From assembly GCA_036877525.1 (NCBI GenBank), contig JAZGTH010000139.1, positions 447,501-511,500 of the forward strand: a stretch of DNA of 64,000 bases, in the 5' to 3' direction. This DNA is from Chromobotia macracanthus (Eukaryota; Chordata; Actinopteri; Cypriniformes; Botiidae). Position 1 is the first letter of the stretch, and each line of letters begins with the position of its first letter. The position numbers and the translations under genes are program-made. Positions 1 through 15,400 of this stretch are shown here, piece after piece. The notes beneath the pieces are model-generated. The model had not been told where the DNA came from and ran no database searches. It saw only the letters and a list, made by a program, of their open reading frames with translations.

Positions 1-310
1 AGCTCTGAGAATGAGAAGAGACGTAAGAGAAAGACACATTTACACCACAGGAATACGTGATGTCAAATGATTCTGCCAGACAAAGACATGCAGAGAAAAC
101 AACACCCTACAGCCAGAAATCAACTGAAAGTTTAGTGATGGAAACAAACCCCCAGAGCATGTACTCTGATTACTGCATCTACAGTGGGACTGTTTAATTA
201 TAAAACAATCACCGTCCCCACAGTGTTCATGGAAATTGTATTACTCCAAGAAAATGTTGCAATAGGAACAAGTTACAACTGTTAAAACTACACTGAAGAG
301 ACACACTCAC

Positions 311-422
311 AATCCGCACATGACCGCAGACCATCAGTCCAACATTCTTGGTGAAGGCATGGACCAGATGCAGAAGAGCTGGACGAGAGTTTGGAGCTCC
401 AGTCATCACCAAACACTGAGGC
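311..422 (-). CDS. slc12a2: slc12a2 coding exon 16 (C-terminal domain, last exon in window)
   Basis: The exon encodes PQCLVMTGAPNSRPALLHLV and FTKNVGLMVCGHVRI, then donor ATT|gtgagt. No further coding exon is visible in 1-310, so the gene continues beyond the left edge. Confidence 0.94.
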
Positions 423-3400
423 CTGAAGGAGACATCACACATCCAAAGATTTCAACCCATCTTCAGTAGATTCTCACAACCTCTCAGATCAGAAACTGAA
501 CAGGTTAAAGAACTTTAAGGATGTTCACAATACAGGATTATACAGACAGAGGCACATGAGTTTCTCCACATCATCTGTGATACCGAGATTAAACTCTTCC
601 TCTGATGTCTGTGTAATGTTGATTAAGAGATTGTGAAAATAGGAGATAAAACTATAGGGCAAAGACCTAACTATAGATCATCACTGAATATTCTACAGAA
701 CTTGAAGGAATTGTATTTTGATGAAGCTCACGTTTTACTGTTTTAACAAATTTAGTATAAATTTAACAGGTTGTTTAAATGTTGCAAGCACATTTTAACA
801 TGGTAAGTCCCCCGTTTCACTTATTTTAATGTTTTTGCTTATTTTAACATTACTTTAACAAGTCAGTGGGAAATTGGGCCTTTTTGGAAGTGAAAGTCCA
901 ATCAGAAAAGATTTTCAGTGGAAAATCTGGTAGCTGTAGCACAAACAGAATATCAGTTATGTTGTCAAGTTGTCCCCATTGGCTGTCCCCATTTATTTAA
1001 CAATTTAAAAAAAAGTAGTAGTAGTAATAATAACAGTAACATTATTATTACAATTATTATTATTATCATTTTAAATTAAAATGTTGAATAACTAACTCAT
1101 TTATTATTGCTACTTGTCATTTCCAAACTATTTTTCTGTGAGATTTTCTGTCGTTTCTGTATCATTACAGTCAGAGAAAAAGAATGACATGGACTAATGA
1201 TGTCCTCAGAGATCACCGACATCTCACCTGTATGTTTTGATGTGGTCAGCCACTCCACACAGCTGTAGACTGTGAGCCAGAGCCTGATGATAAGTGAGCG
1301 CTTGAGTGGATGAACCCCAGTTCACGTCTGTAAGACAAGAGACAGACCCCGTTGTCATCCCCTGAACACACATCCTTCTTAATCTCCACCATCTTCTGGT
1401 GCTTAACAACACACATGACTGGTTTTCAGAGTCCTTTAAATTTCTAACACACTTCACCCCTGTGACCACAATACACTGTTACCCACAATGCTCTGTGAAA
1501 ACAGGACATTCACTTCACCTGGTTTCTTGTAGCTGACATAGATGTAGAGAGACAAGACAATGACGTTGGTCAACAGAGCTGCCCACCAGTTGATGACGAA
1601 CATGACCACGCAGCACAGGATTGCCCCAGACAGAGACACCCACATGTTATAGTACTTGAAGCTCGGCCTCCATCCTGCCCAACAAACAAGCAGAGAACTG
1701 CTGAAGAACCATCTCAGCAGAGCGGAGGTGTTTGTTCAGGTACATGAAACTGTCATGAGACTGTCAAAACAGTCGACCAGAGCGACACACAGGAAGAATG
1801 CCACTAAAGCAACAACAGTTCTTTGTGTCAGGAAAGTGCCAACTACGCTGTTCGGCTACATTACGTAACAGTGACAGACAACACACATGGTGGATGACAT
1901 CCCACAACTGCCAAATAACAGCTGCTAGTGAAAGACTCTGTGAACTCAGTCCAACAGTAGCGGATGGTCTGAACATCATCAGGAACATTTCACGAGCTTC
2001 CCAAATCTGACGAATCATCTCTAGTAGCTCTTCACAGGACATGAGTTTAGAAAAGCATGAACACAGATTTGGATTAAATGAGTTAGGAGCAGTTAGGACT
2101 TGTTAAAATGGACAATTCTTCCACACAGAACACTAACTAAAAGGATTTAGTGAAGTCACGGTTACCTTGTAATGCTACAAAACTACATGACGTCAAGGGT
2201 ACAGAAAAGCGTCTGAACCCTCCACAGTCACGCAGTGTGGGTGTGTGTACAGTGTCAGAAGTGAAGATATCTACCTGCTGGTCTTCTAGCACTTTGGTAT
2301 TGAGGAAAAACAAACCGCTTTCCACAGAGAATAAAGACGTGTAAAACACAACGTGAAGAACAATCAGTGCGGTGTTGAGTAAATAATAATAACCATCAGA
2401 AACTCTTAAATGGCAATTTAAAGAAAGGTTCAACAATGACCTGGTATAGGAGAAATCAATCATGTCCCTATTCTTTAGTAACAGGGTTGCAAACGTTCAA
2501 ATATGTGCTAAGATCAAAGAAAACATAATTCCTAAAGTGGAGGATCTTCTGAGGGTTCAGCTTCACCTTAACATTTGTTGAAAAATATTTGGTCGGACAA
2601 AGTGTCGGACAAAGTGTCGGACAAAGTGTCGGACAAAGTGTCGGACAAAGTGTTTAAGGGATAGTTCACCCAAAAACTTAAATTTTTCCATCATTTATTC
2701 ACCCTCATGTCATCTAAACCTGTTTGACTTTTTCTGTGGGACACAAAAGATTATATTTTGAGAAATGTCTCGGTGGTGTTGTGTCCAAACAATGGAAGTC
2801 TGTGGGTGCCACTGTTGTTTGGTTACCAAAATGCTACAAAATATCTTTTGTGTTCATCCAAAAATTTAAATCCTATCCCTTTAAGGGCTGAAGATCCGGT
2901 TACTAACACTAACGATTTCTGCTCACATGATTCTTCATCAAACCTCACACATATTCTGTCAAATATTCACAGTACTGAGTTGGTAGAGTCACAGTTCAGC
3001 TCTTACCAGGAGAATTGGCCAGTGATGCGTGAAATACAGAGAAGTTTATGAGCGCATATGAAGCCAGAAAGAAGTTGGAGATGATTGGGGCGATTACATT
3101 CAGCTCGGCTGGAGAAAGAAAAACATAGTTATGACCACCAGATTCACACACACCCACGCGCACACCGCACACGCGCACACCGCACACCCACCCCCCCACA
3201 TCCACCTCCCCACCCACCCCCACACCCACACCCACCCCCACCCCCACATCAGATTTCAACCTACCGATGAGAATAAAAGCCAAAGCAATGGCAAAGGTGA
3301 GGAAATATCCTCGCAGGGGCTCATTGTTTTTGCCGTATCCCTTCCCAAAGCCTGCGATTCCCGGGTAGATGTTGTCTTTACATAAAGCCTGAGGAAATAT

Positions 3401-6400
3401 GACATTGACATTAACAAAACAAGCAGGACCTGTTCTCACTTCCACTGATCTTTCACACAACACCACACTGCTGTTATTTCTCTTAACATCTGTTTGCTTT
3501 TTACAAATGGCAATACACATTGTTTTTCAGAAGAGACACCCACTTGGAACACTTTTGGAGCGCTGACCAGAGACGCGAGGGCAGAGGACAGGGTGGCCGA
3601 GAAGATCCCGGCTGTGATAAGCGGACTAAAGCCGGACACCACGCTCATAACCTTCAGACAGCATTCACACAACACTTTACTGTCTCAGTATCCTCACGAA
3701 TACCCTGTGTTGTTAAACATCTGTGTGATCGGCTGCTGATGTACCTGGAAGTCGTTGTGGAGGCCATACTTGCAGGAAGATGCTGCTTCCTTGTACACAG
3801 GTCTACAGGAAGTGAAGTCGTACCCTAAGTTGCAGGCGGCATCCGTGCAGTTAACATTTGTGCTGAGAGTGCTGTTACTCTCGATGCCTGTGGCATCTCG
3901 CACGATGCAGGCACCTTTAAGAAACCAATTAAAACATCAGAAACAATGTGATGCAGTGAGACTTCACAAGGTGTAACTGTAGCACAATGTTCACCTGTGG
4001 AGATGGCCACACCCATGTACACCAGCCCAGTGATGAGGATAGCCAGCAGAGTTCCTCTGGGGATCGCCATCTGAGGGTCCTGAGACACAAACACACAGTC
4101 ATTGAGGCTGTCAGGAGGAAGAGTGATGAAAACAACACAACACTCACTGCTAGATCTCCTGAGATGTTTGCACCAGCCAGAATCCCTGTGGCTGCCGGGA
4201 AGAAGATGGAGAAGACTGAGAAAAATGTTTCTCCTCGAAAGTCTGGACCAAAGTTTTCTGCCATGATGCCAGCTGGAAGATCAGAAGTTATAGAAGAACA
4301 TGATTATAATAAATATAACGAATGAATATACAGAGACAGAGAGACATGAGACTTAAAACCAGCAGAGAACTAGTGAACTAACTTGTTTCAAACACAGAAC
4401 CTGTCTAAAACACCCTCAAATTAAAATTTACAATGACTTTTACAATAATGTAAACTTTAAACATTAGAAAAAATAAAAAGGTATTCTTTTAGTTTTTGGT
4501 TTCCAAATTTCAACGGTCTCATGCTAATTGCATATAAAGTACTTTCTCCACACTGCACAGAAACTCCTGTGGTTGATGTCACTGTTTTTTGTTCATGATT
4601 TGAGTAATGAGATGACGCTGTTGACACTGGTCTAAATGTCTGAATTTACTAGTTTCTATCAAGCCACAGATGAATGTGTGATTGATCACACATTGCACAG
4701 TCTTAGAGGTCAACAAACAATGAGAATAGTTTTCTGTATTTTCAAGTCGCTAATTCTCTTCGTTTTGTGATCCTAGAGACGCATGTGGTCAGCTGTGTTC
4801 AGCATTGCCTCCTGCGGTTCAGTTCTGAATCTACAGCAGGTTCTCACCATCATAACTGAAGAAGCCAAACCTCTCCTTGGATTTCACAGGGATGAAGGAG
4901 CCAATGAAGTAGTTAAAGATGGCCGTCACCAAAATGACTAGGAGGAATATCTGAGCCTGAGAGAGAACATCACACTGATGTATCAAATTCAAATGTTTGG
5001 ACCAACAAATTTATCAAAAACAAAGCCTGCCATAAATCTCCTGCCTTAGCCTCCCATTCCATCCCGGCCACTGAAATCCCCAGCAGAAGAATCACTGTGA
5101 TAGTCCCAATAATCCGGACATCATTGATGGGGTCCAACATCAGAGCGCCAGCACCCTACAAACATGCACACACATCACTACACACCATCACAGAGTCACA
5201 TGCGGTTCTGATAATCTACAGGAGAGAATCATTTCTTACACTCAACAGCTCAACGACAGTTTCAGCAAAGCCCACGACATACATGGCCACAGCCACAGCA
5301 TTTGCAAAGGCAAAAATCAGCCCAATGGAACCGCCAAACTCTGGGCCTAAACTTCGAGAAATCAAATAATATGCTCCACCTAAAAAACAAAGCAAACAAA
5401 CACACCAACTTTACAGTGCACACAATCAGTGTTTATTTATGGTTATTTTTTGTGCATCATGATATTGATCATAATAGCTGCTCACAGTATAAAGTTAAAC
5501 TCAGTCTGCAGGTCATAGTGATGGTACAAGAACAGAAGCTGAGGGGATGTTATGAATTTCTGGAATAGCAGGAAAGATTAGAGCTAATCTCATGGATTAA
5601 CAAACACAACTATTCCAAATCAACATTAACCGCCTCCACTGCCTATTAACTCTTACTTACTCTTGCTTTAGTTGAGGTTTTAAAGTTAATTCGTCTTGAG
5701 TGTGAGAACACAGTTGCCAGTAAAATGACTGAATATCGATACCCTTCTAAAACAAAATGCAATGCTAAACACACAAATCCTCCTCATCAAAACACATATC
5801 CATTTCACACTAAACACAGAGAAAGCCATGGAAAGCTCCATCAGCCATCTCAGAGATGAATCCCCGCAGAGAAGGTCCACTATCCATTTCTGACGTCCAG
5901 ACAAAGAAAGACCTTCTGAGTCACATGAGAAAGAAACACAGAGATCTGAAAACACTTTCTCCACAGGCTGTGAGAACTGAGAGGAACATGCCGAGTAGCT
6001 TTATTCTTCTTCAGGTTGGTGAGAAAGTGTCCTCACACATTCACCATTTTAACAGAAACAATTAGAGCTTATGTGACAGAAAAGATCAGCCAGAAGACCA
6101 AAGACATGAAATACTAGCATATTAAACTCTTTCTAATAAGCAGATGGTTTAAATTCAGCACAAGACTCTAAATGTAAAGTCTTGTAAATGTAAATGTTTC
6201 ACCTTTTCACCTGTCCTTTTCTGAAGATCTCTTCAACATCCATTAACAACGACACTGTTGGTGTTTAAGACCTCACAGATTCTCTCCACAAACAAAATCT
6301 AATTTTCTCACTTTACAGAAACATTATCTACAGTACTAAAGCCCTGTGCCATATTCTGAGTAAAAAGTTCCTCGGCTGAGGATCTGAGACAGGTTTCACA

Positions 6401-9400
6401 CATTATCAGTCACATGACCTTATGACTCTTTAAAAGATCATCTCAGCCAGCGTCACCTTTGATTGGTTATCAAATTACCTCCTCGTACAAAGCCATTGGT
6501 GGCGATGGCAGACGTGGAGCAGCCCGTGATAGAGGTCACAACCGTTGCCATGAGAACGATGATGCAGGAGTACGCTGTGGACAGAGAAGCGTGAACATCA
6601 CTACCGACCGGTTCGTCACTACCGACAGCCACATCCAGCATTGCAGTGAGACATGAATGGATGTGATTGGATGGAAAGCTCTAGAGTTTGTGTCCAGGTC
6701 AAACATACCGATTCCAGCCTGGCCCACGATCCATGTCATGCGAATGAAGAGCATCACGCCCCAAATGTTTAGCATGCAGCGCACCTGCACAGAGAAGATG
6801 CAGTTTAGACCAATGCCGACACAAACATCAAGACCAAAGCTGCTTGTCAAACCCAGACATGGGATGACAGGAACCATCAGTGTTTGAAGAAATGTTCTGG
6901 GTTCAGATCAACAGCACTTGTGGCCCAAAGTCCAACTGCACACAACCTTACAATAAATACAAGTAATTTAAATTAACACCGGCCTCAAGTTTAGACAAAC
7001 AATTATCACACAACAGCTGCCAGGCTTACCAGCGTTACACATACCAGCATTAGACGTCTTTATCATGTTATTTCAAGTCATTGTCCTAACCAACACTGGA
7101 TTCTGTTTTAGAGACAGTTTCTCTTACTGCAACATTGTCTGTGTAAGCAGAGCTGTCAGCCGCATTCTCATTCGATGAAAGTGTATTCTGACGTATCACA
7201 ATATGTATTTTAAATAATTTAAATAAAGATAAAGATTAATAAAGATTTAATTTTTATTATTCTGATTATGTACTTCATTGTACATTCATTGTCATTGCTA
7301 GTGGCAGACAACATAGTGCTTCACACTCACAAGCTCTCCTCATTGTCTGTGAATTTTGTTGTGTCTGCTTGTCGCTGGAATTGTATGTCTGGTTAGGACA
7401 CAGTTACGTGGTCATGACAAAGTATTATTATTTATATGCAAGTAAATTAATTTCACACAGACGGGGTCAGTAAGCGAGTTTATCACAGCTCCCCATTGTG
7501 TTCAGGTTTTGTGGCTAAAGCAGCTAGTTTTTGTGGTAAGGGACATTAAACTCCAGCTTGTTTTGAACCCAGAACACTCTTCCCTGACACATTTCACTTT
7601 TTTAGTGAAATGCTGATTGAATTCCTGTCAAGGTTTGAAAGACATTTTGGATGAGAATGAAATGAATAAATTTACTTATAAGGTTCTGAATGTTTACTGG
7701 TTGACACTGTAAGAACCAGTTCGGACTGAGGAGGTGAACATCAGAACAACTTTGAAACAAGTAGTATACATGTCAATATACCAAAAAAGGAGATGAGAAG
7801 CAGAGCAGAAAGCTTTCATGAGTCTTCTGTCAGAGAAGAAATGATATTTTCTGGGTCTCTTTTCCAGGTGCATTAGTTCATTATGTGAGGGCAGTGAATA
7901 ACCTCAGAGCATTTCGCAACCCTCACCTGTGAACAGCCCTCATGTACACACACTCAATTACATGATATACTACAACATTTCAGTATTATTACTCTTTCAG
8001 TCTTCCTCTGTGCAATGATTTCAAGGACATGAATCAAAGGAAATTTCATCATTTAAGTCTTTAAACAAAAATAAACAACTTAAGGTAAACTGTGCTTAAG
8101 TTACACCAAGGGACGTGAACAAAACCAACAAATCCAACAAAACCAATAAATCAATTATTTGTATTATTATTAATTGCCTTGACAGCTAATCTCCAGCCAT
8201 TAAAAGACTCACAAGCACACAGGGCTAAAAACATCTCAAATCATCGTCTACATTAGTTATTTCCATCTTTTCATTGCGTTTTGTGCCACTTTCAGAAATC
8301 ACCTACATGATCCAAACTACACCCTCAAGCTGTCTTCATACATCAGACAGGGTTAGAGTTTGTCACCAGATTACAGACACTCTAGTCAATAAAGCTCTTC
8401 TGTCAGATGTTCGGAGATGGTCTCACCAGAACTCCTTTGATCCAGCCAAACTTCACCACTCCTTTAGACTCTGATGCCTCTTTGGCAGCAGCCTCTTCAG
8501 CAGGTGTCAGCTCCTCACCGTTAGCAAAGCCATCTTCAAAGGGCTCCTACAAAAACAAACAAACAAACAAACATTACGTGAATACACATGACTGGACAAC
8601 AACATACAGAACACCACAGTTAGCGGCTATATTCACTGACACTCAAGTCATCTGGAGCTGAACTGGTGGAGCATTGGTGGAGTCATGGGTTCGATTCTCA
8701 TGACAAACACATACTGATAAAATGCTCCTTGAATAAATACACTGAAAGTCTCGTTGATAAACGCACCATGTAAAATCAAGCTGATGTCAGTCTGGAGCTA
8801 AATGTCTGCCGTGCATTTTACTGGGATATTTTTACTGGGTAATTTACTCTCCTCCATCACACCTCATCATCAGCACATTCTTTAATGGAGCCTGAAGATC
8901 TACTGTCATTTCACCTCATCTTTGTAACATTACAGCAACAATATTCAGCATTAATCATAAATATTACCAATACTTTAATCAATACTTACAAAACTATTAA
9001 ACAATTGGTTAATCATCATGTAGTAACCTTGCCAAACCCTATTTCAGATTTGTTATTGTGTTTCAGATATGTTATTTTAGCTATCATATTATTGAAAGAC
9101 AAATGTGGTCTGATAAACCAACAAGAGCAGAAACACACTAATCCTGATCTGTCCTGTTTTACCATCATCCTCAGTATTTTCATTTTCTGAAGCTAATTCA
9201 GAGGATAAACGGACTGTGTGTGTGTGTGTGTGTGTGTTAAAGGTTTATATGAGATGTTCTTCATTAATAAAAATTCATGGAGTCTGTGCGGAGTGATCTG
9301 GAGGACAGAGCCGGCTGTCCTGCCGTTTGTGAAGGTCACACACAGGAAGTCTAAAACAATGCTGTGACGTGTGGGGATATAAATGACCCAGCTGCATTCT

Positions 9401-12400
9401 CCACAGAGACTGTACAGGACAGACTGAGCACTTTATAACATCCTGTGCTTGAACAGACTGCCGGAGCACATGGAAACCGTCAGCCGCTCATGTGGACACA
9501 GTAAACGCACGCTCAATAAAGTTAAAGGGCCAGAGGCTGTATGGTCGAATCAATAAAAATAGACCACACTGAGGTCAGGGAGTGAAGGTGAAAGATCTCA
9601 TCATCTCCAGATCAGACATACAGGTTTCTCTTCACTCCACACCTACTCGTTTCATTCCTGCTGAAGATCACGTGAAGATCACAATCTCTGCTGTGTCCTT
9701 CAACAAATGACGGAGTGTTGACAGGACTTGACACTGAGCAGCAGTTATTAGACTTCTGATGAACTGAGGACATCCTGCATTACACACAAAATTACTCTTC
9801 ACAAACTCACACACTCACATATATATGGACTCTGCATAGACATATTGATTTTTATACTGGGCTAATCACACTTTCTACCCCATCCCCTAACCCCACTCCT
9901 AAACATAACCCTTACACAAAACTTGACATTTAATTTAAAAATTACTCCATTTAGTATGTTTTTAAAGCCATCTGATTTGAGGACACAGTCGTGTTAGGAA
10001 TAGCCATGTTTAAACCATTACACATCCTCAAACTAAATGTATACACATGTAATGTGCCTGAGAGAGTATGTGTGTGTGAGATCCAGTCCATTGTTAGTAT
10101 TGTTATTATTATTAATGTCGACAGGACAGTAATTTAATCAGATTCTTAAAGTGAATCAGAAAGTTTAAAGAATGATTGCAAAAATGCTTCATTTCATCAG
10201 TGTGATGGTAATACAGAGTCTCTCACTAAACCATCACTAAACCGTTAGAAAATGGCATCAGATTTCAAGACCATCAGTGTTGGTCCAGTTGAGCAGAGTT
10301 CGGCCTGTTACACAAAAGAGCTATTAAACTTTTCACATTTCTCTTTCCTTCTGTTTTTTTAAAACAATCCCAACAAGAAACACATTTACATTACTGAAGT
10401 GTCATGCTGTGCAAGTGAAGCACATGCTGTACTCTAGAGATCTCCTGGTTAGTGGCTGTAAGTGTTTTTCATGGCTCTGTACATTCAATATGTCCTGTAG
10501 CTCAAAGTTGTGGGTTCAATTCCCAAATAACTTGTGTACTTTCTGCTCATTCATTGAGATGAGATTAGATTGAGCTTTATATACCGTGCATTTAGTACCT
10601 AAGCTGTATCTTTCTTACCATAGTAACTCAACGTGACAAAGGAACTGGGGTGAAGTGTCACTCAACACAAGAGCTGCATCTGCATCCAACAAGGGTCTGG
10701 CAGCAGGGCAAGGGGTTCGTGGGAGACATGCAGCACTGTGAGGGGTTTGACAGATACATATACAGCAGAACAAAGGGTTTGAGCAGGATGAGAGGTTTAG
10801 GGGGAAAAAGGCTGTATAATGAAACACTGCTTTGTACAAATTTGTAGAGCTTTTCAACAGCTTGTCATTAAATCAGAGACTTAAACCAGAGGCATGTGAA
10901 AAACTAGACAGTCACAAATGCGCACACACACATGCATAGACGCATACACAGTCACATGCTCACACGCATAAACACACAGTTTCCGGGTTCATAATTCTGA
11001 GATTTTAAGGAATAAAAGGGAATTTGTATAAAATATGTGGGGCATTTTCACAGCAGCACTTTCGGTGTGCTAGGGTACAGCATTCAAAACCAATAACTTC
11101 AATGTCAAAAGAGACCTGCGGGGTCGGAGGGGGTGTTCTCAAACTCTGGGTTAAGCCAATAAACTCTGTGATTATGTGTGAGTGATTGTGTCAGAGCTGG
11201 ACAAACTCAGTTCAGTGTGAGCCAGACACAAGAGCTGCAGTTATCACCTCAACACCACCAAGATTACCATAATATATGAGCAGGTCATTTCACCACAACA
11301 TCAGAAGAAACATTTAACGTTGATCAGAAAATATCGTGCCAAACATACACAAATACATCTGAAACAGATATGTGAATGAGGAATGTTTCTAATAATATCT
11401 GTCCCTTAAGACTTGAGATGTCTCCTCAGTGTTCCACACAAAGTGTGTTCCACACACACCTACATAATGATGCCTGTGTCTCATTCCGTAAATTGGAAAA
11501 ATAACTGTATTGAGTCAAATATTTTTATTTTTAATTCTTTCAATAATGAATTTGCACTTGACTCAACTTCTACTAAAACTAAACACATACTTTCACCTAC
11601 TTAGATTTATAAGGACAAAAACAATAAGAGTATTTTTTCCTCTGTACAGTGAAAGAGTATGAAAACATCCTAGCAGTCTTCCACACAGGTCCAAAACTCA
11701 AGCCAATAAAGCTCTGCAGGGGGCAGATGAAGGTGTTTGAGTCTGTAGATCTGCTGGAATTCAAACAGCCTGAAAAAACTCCCTGACGCTCAATCCCGGA
11801 CAGTTTCACACAGTACGGAGACTTGTGTGCTTGGCTCAGTAGGACCTGTGTACATGTTTGTACTCGCTCAGAGATGCGCGAGTGATCCTCATTCAGAACC
11901 ACACCTGCAGATTCCTTAGTGCAGGTGGAGGAGAACATCACCCACCACCCAGAGCTGGAGTGGCTGAAGGACCAGCCTCTTTCAGGAAGTCATGATGGGT
12001 AAAGCCAGAGAAACCAATGTGCTTGAGAACAACGAAGGACATCTTCTGGGGCATCTGAGGAATCTTGAGGGACAAGGTTTTAGTGTAAATTCTGAGGCAT
12101 TTCTGACATTCCATCCTGAAGCCCCATCTCCTCATCTGTCAATCAACCACAGAGCTAAAAAATATATTTAAACTGCTCCACACAACTTTAACAACTGAAT
12201 GATTTTAACACATTTAAAAGGTTTGTATAGTCAAAGTTTTAGGTTGACGCAGAGAGACTGACATGCAAATGTTAGTTTACAGTTTTTAAATATTTTAATA
12301 TAATTCTAAAAAATTAAAGCATTATTGTAGCAACCGCTACATATCACATTGTTTACCACGTTATTACATCTCATTTGCAGACATGCTAACCAATCCCTAG

Positions 12401-15400
12401 TTATATTAATTGCTGTCATATTTATCACAAATTTATCATACAATCTACAAACCAAACAAAACCACTAAGTGTTGACTGGGGATGTGTGAAGCCTATTAAT
12501 CTCTCAGTCAGAAGATCCATGAGAGCTTAATGACCTCATTGTGGTTGTGGTGTCTCCAGTCCAAGGCCAGAACATCAGCATGTGAAAACATCTGCTAGAG
12601 ATCATATCCCAGTGCTTCGAAACAAGTGGACCAGGACAAGATGAGGCCCAATCAGGACAGGGGTGACCCCAGAACTCACAGTCCGCGAACATCAGTGCTT
12701 CAGCTGATCACAACATCACTGTCTGAGAATCGGGCAGTCCTGGTGAAGCTCTCGTTTAAAGACAAATGCCCTCAGAACATTCCTAGAGTCAAACACCAGC
12801 TTCTGGACACACAGATATCACTCAGCAAGCCCATCTCAAAGTTATAGAGTACAATGATGTCAAGATTGACATCATTTTTATCACGATCAAGTCTGAAGAG
12901 TCTCTCTGAAGTTTAAAACACCTTTTGAAAACATACGCTTTTTAAATGACATTTCACAACACTTCAGAAATCAAGCTATTGCCTCTAAACTGATTCCTGT
13001 TAGTTATTTCCATTGACAATCCGTCTCTTCAGTCGTTTACAGGGAGAGCTTCCATGACTCAAACATCAGCCCAGCCAAATCACCACATGAAGAATAAAAT
13101 TGACACATTGATCTATTATCAGAGAAGATAAACAGGTAACAAATGACTGAATCAAACACATTCCTTCTTTTAACAGGCAGCAGATGCATTCAAAGTACTT
13201 GGACGCTTAAGACCTTTAAATGAAGTCAATGTGTCATGTCTTAACTTGATAAGGTAAAAATTCTGTTTTATTCGTCACGTTCTGAATGTTTTGTTCGTTC
13301 ATCCACATGTAACATTTTAAGCTGTCACAAAAGAATGCTGTCTAGTAAGTAGTTGGACCACTTCTCCACTCTCATACTATAAACTGGAAGAAACACTAGT
13401 GGGGTGTGTTTGTTGAGCTGTTGGTCATCAGTCAGACTGAGGAAATCAACCAGCTGACTAAACAAAACCTCATCCCATGATCGGTTAACACACCTTTATA
13501 TTTGACACTGACCTGCTAACACTTAGCATGAAGTGTGTAAAACTTCAAAGTATGTACAATTTCTGAGATCCACAGGAATCTTTCGACTGGGATCATTAGA
13601 TGATGATCCCAGTCCCTTTCCCTTTCCAAAGCTTCTGTCCATCACAAATCTTCAGTTTTCAGATCTTCTCATAGGGGTTCAGATCTTCTCTAATGTTCCT
13701 CAGTGTTTTAAGGAGGGAAACTGTTGGCATGTTCTAACAGTAAACATCATTAACACAGAAAAAGAGGCTGTGTTTTATTCAAGCGACTGAAACCCATCAT
13801 GGAAAAACATCCCAGCCCACATTCATTGAGTCTGTGGTAAAGCAACAGATTTGTTGCCTGTTTCATTGGTTTAAATGTCACATTTCCTCTGTGTCTGACA
13901 TGGGAATGAGCTAGAGGCTGATCTAAACAGGAAGCAAGTTTTTCTCTCACCCACCCCCCCACAAACACCCCCAAACATAACCAACCACAGCAGGCCAGAG
14001 TTCAGAAAACACGCTCAATCGCCCCCCTCAGGAGACACTCCTCACAAAGAGTCCTGTGTTCAGGAAACGTTGTTAGTAGCAGAACCCCACACACACGCAC
14101 ACACACGCACCACAAATACCCAAAACCGCTATGAAAACACACATAATCACCCAAACATGCGCATAAACAAACCCGTATCCCCCCACACAAAACAAACACA
14201 CAAACACGTATGTGATTTATCGGATTGTAGGGCAATTCCTGAACTAAAGATACCTAAACTCCATACAATCTGCTTTAAACAGCATGTTTACATTGTAATT
14301 TAATTATGCAATTAAAAATACCAATAACCATTTATTTGTTATTTTCAGAGTACATCACTGACTTAAAGGTTATCCAGAAATATCCAAACATGCTGAGACA
14401 AACATGACCTGCATTTAACACACAGGCAGCGTGGGGTCCAGGGTCCCTGGAGAATGAACATGTGACACAGTCATGTTCTTGACATCCATGACTCGAGTAC
14501 ATACTAAACATGTTGTCTTACTATGGGGCAGAGCTGGGCAGTGCAGTTGTCTTCAAAACAGTCTTAATATTCTCATTACAGAAGAAAAATTGTGTTTGTG
14601 TGTGTGTTTACCATGATGGTGTTTATCACACCATCAGATGCAGAAAAACACTTCATACTGCATCATAACACTGCTGACCATCGACTTAAACACTGTGATT
14701 GTCTTAAAGAGTTTTACTGTGAGCACGCCACAGCACAGCAGGTACGATAAACACAGCATTATCACGAACTTACTAATCCACTAGTCACTGGTTGTTGGAT
14801 GAGCAGCTCATAAGTGGTGCTAACCCTGATGGTGTAACCTGATGTAACTGTAGATCATTATATAACATTACACTGACATGTGGACACAGATGTGCGTTTA
14901 TTAGCAATTACATCGCAGACTCATGTTCAAAATGTATTTGTTTTGAGGTTTTTATTTTGGTCATACCAAAACATCAAAAGAACATGATCTACTCGCCTCA
15001 TAAATCGATATAAAAGAATTCCTGCATAAACCTTGTTCAGCCCTGGAGACTACAGTAACCTCTGACTTCTTATAAAAAGACCTAAACAGTCTGGCAGATC
15101 TGAGCTGATGTGATGGGAGTAAGTGATTCTGGGTGAGTAAGTCTGTAAAGCAACAGGCAGGTAAACTATTAGCAGTCTGAGTGAATTAACAGGTTCAGTG
15201 TCAGTGAGATCATCTCATTCAACAGTTGGCTCATTCTTTCTGGATCTGCTGTGGTCTGATCAGAGGAACATCACTCCAGTTCAGCTCCATCAGCAGATAA
15301 GGTTAGATTTCACTCTGAAACCTCTGTGTGAAGACAAAGCGCCGGTTGCAGGGATTTACAGAACAAACTCTAAATTAACTGTAAAGATAAACATGAACTT

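Noticed and set aside
3085..3385. Pro/His-rich ORFs
   Set aside because: They are produced by the C/A-rich simple sequence in an slc12a2 intron.
8688..8700. A functional tRNA gene
   Set aside because: A B box is present, but the flanking sequence does not fold as a tRNA and belongs to a SINE.
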